A DNA stretch of 64,000 bases from Styela clava. Lineage: Eukaryota; Chordata; Ascidiacea; Stolidobranchia; Styelidae. The translations under genes and the position numbers were made by a program. The DNA lies in contig NC_135263.1 of NCBI RefSeq assembly GCF_964204865.1, positions 17,467,426-17,531,425 of the forward strand, read 5' to 3'. This document shows positions 56,927-64,000 of the stretch, piece after piece (position 1 is the stretch's first letter; every line of letters begins with the position of its first letter). Below the pieces are notes generated by a model. It was not told the DNA's origin, did not search any database, and saw only the letters and a program-made list of their open reading frames with translations.

Positions 56927-59900
56927 GCAGCATGCCCTTCCGCTCAATAGTAGTCAAGTTTCAATATTTAATAGAAAAAAGGGCTAACTGAAGTATTTCT
57001 CGCAACTTGGACAAAGCTTTTCGAATTTTAGAATTTAGAGTATTCTCACAGCGAAAATGGATTCATTTGTTAAAATCACATATGTCAAAAAATGGTAAAG
57101 ATTACCATTTACAAGTCCAAGCAGCCAAAAAGAGGGTAAAATTACCATTTTCAAATCCTAATACAAAGCCATTCCGCCCAAGAGGCACGAGATTCAACTA
57201 TTCAATAATTAAGAGGGTTACCTTAAGTTTTTCATACAACTCGAAACAATCCCTGCAAAATTTTAGAAATTCGAGTATTGTCACAGACAAAATGCCCTTA
57301 TGTCAAAATACTTATAGCGAAAAAATCTGATTTAGCCAAATTTGAAAGCCTAGCAGCACACTCTTCCGCCCAAGAGGCATCCGATTTGATTATTTATTAT
57401 TAAAGATGTTTATCTGAAGTTTTTCACACAGTTCGAACCTAAGCCTTGTTTTTATTAGAATCTAGGGTATTATCGAAGCTAAAATGGCCTTATTTGGAAA
57501 AATTACTTATAGCGAAAAAAGCTGATTTAATCAAATTTCAAAGCCTAGCAGCACACCCTTCCGCCCAAGAAGCATCCGATTTGATTATTTATTATTAAAG
57601 GTGTTTATCTGAAGTTTTTCACACAGTTCGAACCTAAGCCTTGTTTTTATTAGAATCTAGGGTATTATCGAAGCGAAAATGGCCTTATTTGGAAAAATTA
57701 CTTATAGCGAAAAAAGCTGATTTAGCCAAATTTCAAAGCCTAGCAGCACACCCTTCCGCCCAAGAGGCACCCGATTTGATTATTTATGATTAAAGATGTT
57801 TATCTGAAGTTTTTCACACAACTCGAAGCTAAGCCTTATTTTTATTAGAATCTAGGGTATTATCGAAGCGAAAATGGCCCATTTTTGAAAAATTACTTAT
57901 AGCGGAAAAAGCTGATTCAATCAAATTTCAAAGCCTAGCAGCACACCCTTCCGCCCAAGAGGCATCCGATTTGATTATTTATTATTAAAGAAGTTTATCT
58001 GAAGTTTTTCACACAACTCGAATCTAAGCCTTGTTTTTATTAGAATCTAGGGTATTATCGAAGCGAAAATTGCCCATTTTGGAAAAATTACGTATAGCGA
58101 AAAAAGCTGATTCAATCAAATTTCAAACCCTAGCAGCACACTCTTCCGCCCAAGAGGCATCCGATTTGATTATTTATTATTAAAGATGTTTATCTGAAGT
58201 TTTTCACACAGTTCGAACCTAAGCCTTGTTTTTATTAGAATCTAGGGTATTATCGAAGCGAAAATGGCCTTATTTGGAAAAATTACTTATAGCCAAAAAA
58301 GCTGATTTAGCCAAATTTCAAAGCCTAGCAGCACACCCTTCCCCCCAAGAGGCATCCGATTTGATTATTTATTATTAAAGATGTTTATCTGAAGTTTTTC
58401 ACACAACTCGAACCTAAGCCTTGTTTTTATTAGAATCTAGGGTATTATCGAAGCGAAAATGGCCCATTTTTGAAAAATTACGTATAGCGAAAAAGGCTGA
58501 TTTAGCCAAATTTCAAAGCCTAGCAGCACACCCTTCCGCCCAAGAGGCATCCGATTTGATTATTTATTATTAAAGATGTTTATCTGAAGTTTTTCACACA
58601 TCTTGAACCTAAGCCTTGTTTTTATTAGAATCTAGGGTATTATCGAAGCGAAAATGGCCTTATTTGGAAAAATTACTTATAGCGAAAAAAGCTGATTTAG
58701 CCAAATTTCAAAGCCTAGCAGCACACCCTTCCGCCCAAGAGGCATCCGATTTGATTATTTATTATTAAAGAGGTTTATCTGAAGTTTTTCACACAACTCG
58801 AACCTAAGCCTTGTTTTTATTAGAATCTAGGGTATTATCGAAGCGAAAATGGCCCATTTTTGAAAAATTACTTATAGCGAAAAAAGCTGATTCAATCAAA
58901 TTTCAAAGCCTAGCAGCACACCCTTCCGCCCAAGAGGCATCCGATTTGATTATTTATTAATAAAGAGGTTTATCTGAAGTTTTTCACACAACTCGAACCT
59001 AAGCCTTGTTTTTATTAGAATCTAGGGTATTATCGAAGCGAAAATGGCCTTATTTGGAAAAATTACTTATAGCCAAAAAAGCTGATTTAGCCAAATTTCA
59101 AAGCCTAGCAGCACACCCTTCCCCCCAAGAGGCATCCGATTTGATTATTTATTATTAAAGATGTTTATCTGAAGTTTTTCACACAACTCGAACCTAAGCC
59201 TTGTTTTTATTAGAATCTAGGGTATTATCGAAGCGAAAATGGCCCATTTTTGAAAAATTACGTATAGCGAAAAAGGCTGATTTAGCCAAATTTCAAAGCC
59301 TAGCAGCACACCCTTCCGCCCAAGAGGCATCCGATTTGATTATTTATTATTAAAGATGTTTATCTGAAGTTTTTCACACATCTTGAACCTAAGCCTTGTT
59401 TTTATTAGAATCTAGGGTATTATCGAAGCGAAAATGGCCTTATTTGGAAAAATTACTTATAGCGAAAAAAGCTGATTTAGCCAAATTTCAAAGCCTAGCA
59501 GCACACCCTTCCGCCCAAGAGGCATCCGATTTGATTATTTATGATTAAAGATGTTTATCTGAAGTTTTTCACACAACTCGAAGCTAAGCCTTATTTTTAT
59601 TAGAATCTAGGGTATTATCGAAGCGAAAATGGCCCATTTTTGAAAAATTACTTATAGCGGAAAAAGCTGATTCAATCAAATTTCAAAGCCTAGCAGCACA
59701 CCCTTCCGCCCAAGAGGCATCCGATTTGATTATTTATTATTAAAGAAGTTTATCTGAAGTTTTTCACACAACTCGAATCTAAGCCTTGTTTTTATTAGAA
59801 TCTAGGGTATTATCGAAGCGAAAATTGCCCATTTTGGAAAAATTACGTATAGCGAAAAAAGCTGATTCAATCAAATTTCAAACCCTAGCAGCACACTCTT

Positions 59901-62900
59901 CCGCCCAAGAGGCATCCGATTTGATTATTTATTATTAAAGATGTTTATCTGAAGTTTTTCACACAGTTCGAACCTAAGCCTTGTTTTTATTAGAATCTAG
60001 GGTATTATCGAAGCGAAAATGGCCTTATTTGGAAAAATTACTTATAGCCAAAAAAGCTGATTTAGCCAAATTTCAAAGCCTAGCAGCACACCCTTCCCCC
60101 CAAGAGGCATCCGATTTGATTATTTATTATTAAAGATGTTTATCTGAAGTTTTTCACACAACTCGAACCTAAGCCTTGTTTTTATTAGAATCTAGGGTAT
60201 TATCGAAGCGAAAATGGCCCATTTTTGAAAAATTGCGTATAGCGAAAAAGACTGATTTAGCCAAATTTCAAAGCCTAGCAGCACACCCTTCCGCCCAAGA
60301 GGCATCCGATTTGATTATTTATTATTAAAGATGTTTATCTGAAGTTTTTCACACATCTTGAACCTAAGCCTTGTTTTTATTAGAATCTAGGGTATTATCG
60401 AAGCGAAAATGGCCTTATTTGGAAAAATTACTTATAGCGAAAAAAGCTGATTTAGCCAAATTTCAAAGCCTAGCAGCACACCCTTCCGCCCAAGAGGCAT
60501 CCGATTTGATTATTTATTATTAAAGAGGTTTATCTGAAGTTTTTCACACAACTCGAACCTAAGCCTTGTTTTTATTAGAATCTAGGGTATTATCGAAGCG
60601 AAAATGGCCCATTTTTGAAAAATTACTTATAGCGAAAAAAGCTGATTCAATCAAATTTCAAAGCCTAGCAGCACACCCTTCCGCCCAAGAGGCATCCGAT
60701 TTGATTATTTATTAATAAAGAGGTTTATCTGAAGTTTTTCACACAACTCGAACCTAAGCCTTGTTTTTATTAGAATCTAGGGTATTATCGAAGCGAAAAT
60801 GGCCCATTTTTGAAAAATTACTTATAGCGAAAAAAGCTGATTCAATCAAATTTCAAAGCCTAGCAGCACACCCTTCCGCCCAAGAGGCATCCGATTTGAT
60901 TATTTATTATTAAAGATGTTTATCTGAAGTTTTTCACACAGTTCGAACCTAAGCCTTGTTTTTATTAGAATCTAGGGTATTATCGAAGCGAAAATGGCCT
61001 TATTTGGAAAAATTACGTATAGCGAAAAAAGCTGATTTAGCCAAATTTCAAAGCCGAGCAGCACACCCTTCCGCCCAAGAGGCATCCGATTTGATTATTT
61101 ATTATTAAAGATGTTTATCTGAAGTTTTTCACACAGTTCGAACCTAAGCCTTGTTTTTATTAGAATCTAGGGTATTATCGAAGCGAAAATGGCCTTATTT
61201 GGAAAAATTACTTATAGATAAAAAAGCTGATTTAGCCTAATTTCAAAGCCTAGCAGCACACCCTTCCGCCCAAGAGGCATCCGATTTGATTATTTATTAT
61301 TAAAGATGTTTATCTGAAGTTTTTCACACAACTCGAACCTAAGCCTTGTTTTTATTAGAATCTAGGGTATTATCGAAGCGAAAATGGCCCATTTTTGAAA
61401 AATTACGTATAGCGAAAAAGGCTGATTTAGCCAAATTTCAAAGCCTAGCAGCACACCCTTCCGCCCAAGAGGCATCCGATTTGATTATTTATTATTAAAG
61501 ATGTTTATCTGAAGTTTTTCACACATCTTGAACCTAAGCCTTGTTTTTATTAGAATCTAGGGTATTATCGAAGCGAAAATGGCCTTATTTGGAAAAATTA
61601 CTTATAGCGAAAAAAGCTGATTTAGCCAAATTTCAAAGCCTAGCAGCACACCCTTCCGCCCAAGAGGCATCCGATTTGATTATTTATTATTAAAGAGGTT
61701 TATCTGAAGTTTTTCACACAACTCGAACCTAAGCCTTGTTTTTATTAGAATCTAGGGTATTATCGAAGCGAAAATGGCCCATTTTTGAAAAATTACTTAT
61801 AGCGAAAAAAGCTGATTCAATCAAATTTCAAAGCCTAGCAGCACACCCTTCCGCCCAAGAGGCATCCGATTTGATTATTTATTAATAAAGAGGTTTATCT
61901 GAAGTTTTTCACACAACTCGAACCTAAGCCTTGTTTTTATTAGAATCTAGGGTATTATCGAAGCGAAAATGGCCCATTTTTGAAAAATTACTTATAGCGA
62001 AAAAAGCTGATTCAATCAAATTTCAAAGCCTAGCAGCACACCCTTCCGCCCAAGAGGCATCCGATTTGATTATTTAATATTAAAGATGTTTATCTGAAGT
62101 TTTTCACACAACTCGAACCTAAGCCTTGTTTTTATTAGAATCTAGGGTATTATCGAAGCGAAAATGGCCCATTTTGAAAAAATTACGTATAGCGAAAAAA
62201 GCTGATTCAATCAAATTTCAAAGCCTAGCAGCACACCCTTCCGCCCAAGAGGCATCCGATTTGATTATTTATTATTAAAGATGTTGATCTGAAGTTTTTC
62301 ACACAGTTCGAACCTAAGCCTTGTTTTTATTAGAATCTAGGGTATTATTGAAGCGAAAATGGCCTTATTTGGAAAAATTACTTATAGCGAAAAAAGCTGA
62401 TTTAACCAAATTTCAAAGCCTAGCAGCACACCCTTCCGCCCAAGAGGCATCCGATTTGATTGTTTATTATTAAAGAGGTTTATCTGAAGTTTTTCACACA
62501 ACTCGAACCTAAGCCTTGTTTTTATTAGAATCTAGGGTATTATCGAAGCGAAAATGGCCCATTTTTGAAAAATTACGTATAGCGAAAAAAGCTGATTCAA
62601 TTAAATTTCAAAGCCTAGCAGCACACCCTTCCGCCCAAGAGGCATCCGATTTGATTATTTATTATTAAAGATGTTTATCTGAAGTTTTTCACACAACTCG
62701 AACCTAAGCCTTGTTTTTATTAGAATCTAGGGTATTATCGAAGCGAAAATGGCCCATTTTAGAAAAATTACGTATAGCGAAAAAAGCTGATTTAGCCAAA
62801 TTTCAAAGCCGAGCAGCACACCCTTCCGCCCAAGAGGCATCCGATTTGATTATTTATTATTAAAGATGTTTATCTGAAGTTTTTCACACAGTTCGAACCT

Positions 62901-63366
62901 AAGCCTTGTTTTTATTAGAATCTAGGGTATTATCGAAGCGAAAATGGCCTTATTTGGAAAAATTACTTATAGCCAAAAAAGCTGATTTAGCCTAATTTCA
63001 AAGCCTAGCAGCACACCCTTCCGCCCAAGAGGCATCCGATTTGATTATTTATTATTAAAGATGTTTATCTGAAGTTTTTCACACAACTCGAACCTAAGCC
63101 TTGTTTTTATTAGAATCTAGGGTATTATCGAAGCGAAAATGGCCCATTTTTGAAAAATTACGTATAGCGAAAAAGGCTGATTTAGCCAAATTTCAAAGCT
63201 TAGCAGCACACCCTTCCGCCCAAGAGGCATCCGATTTGATTATTTATTATTAAAGATGTTTATCTGAAGTTTTTCACACATCTTGAACCTAAGCCTTATT
63301 GTTTTTACAATCTAGGGTATTCTCGAAGCGAAAATGGCTTTTTTTGGAAAAATTACGTATAGCGAA
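56927..63366. repeat. 195-bp satellite array with higher-order repeats
   Basis: About 31 well-conserved tandem units of exactly 195 bp from about 57150, each with CCTAGCAGCACACCCTTCCG, CCCAAGAGGCATCCGATTTG, CCTAAGCCTTGTTTTTATTA and AATCTAGGGTATTATCGAAG. Units fall into types by the word after CACACA (ACTCG, GTTCG or TCTTG) and after AATGG (CCCATTTTT or CCTTATTTG). The order of types repeats: the five units from 57739 equal those from 59494, nine units later. Units at the left edge (56927-57340) are strongly diverged and the last (from 63199) decays and stops at 63366. No coding function. Confidence 0.97.
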
Positions 63367-64000
63367 TCTCTCCCCCCCGATGTAATCAATTGCTGTGAAT
63401 ACCTTATTCGAAGTTTGTTAGTTTAAATTGTATTATAGAAATTAAATATGTATGATTCTGAACACATCAAAGCATTTGTTAAATATGCGATATTACGACA
63501 CTGCAATATAAAACACAAGAAGTAACATTGTCTTGAAAAGTATCCTTCAGACTTCATGTTGCAAAATTCAACTGTTACCCCAGTTTGGGAGGTTTAGGGG
63601 GTGCTGTCACTTACCCAAGGTGAGCCCCCGGGCTAGTGGAGGGATGGAGATGCCTTAAAACTCCATTCTTTACTGAAACCTCTAGTAACAGTAAAGCCAC
63701 GACCCATTCCTGACGTTGACTCGATTTCTAAAAATAATAATCTTGTGATAAGTTGACTAATTCAAGTACAATTTATTATTTATATATTTCTATTAATTAA
63801 TGGGCTATCAAAATTCACACCTCATTCATTGAGATTTTGGTGAAAAACTGACTGTGTCTAATACGGTTCACATTTACCTCTAATTTGCAATGCAAGGATT
63901 ACAACGATAATATGTAAGACATAAGAATAAAACATATAATACAAATTAAGTTTTCAAGTCCCAAATTTTTTCCAAAATTAATAAACTTAGTTAAACATAC
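63367..64000. other. Right flank of the satellite, nothing identified
   Basis: AT-rich, with one GC-richer stretch at 63580-63650 (TGAGCCCCCGGGCTAGTGG, containing the palindrome AGCCCCCGGGCT). No gene or element recognised. Confidence 0.3.

Noticed and set aside
57007-57330. 107-codon frame at the satellite edge
   Set aside because: Lies in diverged satellite units; not conserved in the homologous core units.

Overview
This is eukaryotic, almost certainly metazoan, DNA. It is AT-rich, its genes are split by many short introns with GT-AG (and some GC-AG) borders, and it carries tRNA-derived SINEs, hAT, PIF/Harbinger and mariner-like DNA transposons, LINE relics, minisatellites and a 195-bp satellite. 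The gene set (an F-box/LRR gene and a TEX11/SPO22-type meiotic gene) and the compact, transposon-rich layout would suit a marine invertebrate such as an ascidian, but nothing here fixes the species.

Layout from left to right. 1-1074 holds the 5' part of an unidentified multi-pass membrane protein gene on the minus strand, running off the window edge. 1589-7808 is an apparently complete PIF/Harbinger transposon with matching terminal inverted repeats, a five-exon Myb/SANT-like gene on plus and an intact HARBI1-type transposase on minus; older MITEs and a SINE sit inside it. 7986-12990 is a graveyard: a truncated hAT transposase, two LINE relics (one with ORF1 and endonuclease, split by a SINE) and a BED-finger fragment. 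12992-15924 is the first of two copies of a 2.9-kb long-terminal-inverted-repeat element of uncertain superfamily.

16220-23155 is a Foldback-like transposon. Its two arms are inverted arrays of a 72-bp repeat, it sits inside a SINE with a 9-bp target duplication, and it carries other nested hAT elements. 24422-30498 (plus) is a nine-exon F-box/leucine-rich-repeat gene whose introns hold several hAT MITEs. It is tail to tail with a 22-exon TEX11/SPO22 (ZIP4-like) meiotic gene on minus, 54651-31301, which I assembled exon by exon with consistent phases. Its last intron contains a SINE split by a 4.6-kb hAT-like element that itself contains copy B of the long-TIR element. Another intron contains an unrecognised two-exon gene on the same strand (47577-46488). 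55801-56532 is a hAT MITE with a perfect 8-bp duplication, and 56927-63366 is a 195-bp satellite with higher-order repeats.

Only the partial membrane gene, the F-box/LRR gene, TEX11 and the nested gene look like host genes. The Myb-like and transposase genes work as a pair for Harbinger mobility. Exon positions were derived by hand from reading frame, splice consensus and family resemblance; transcript evidence would settle the few weak junctions noted.
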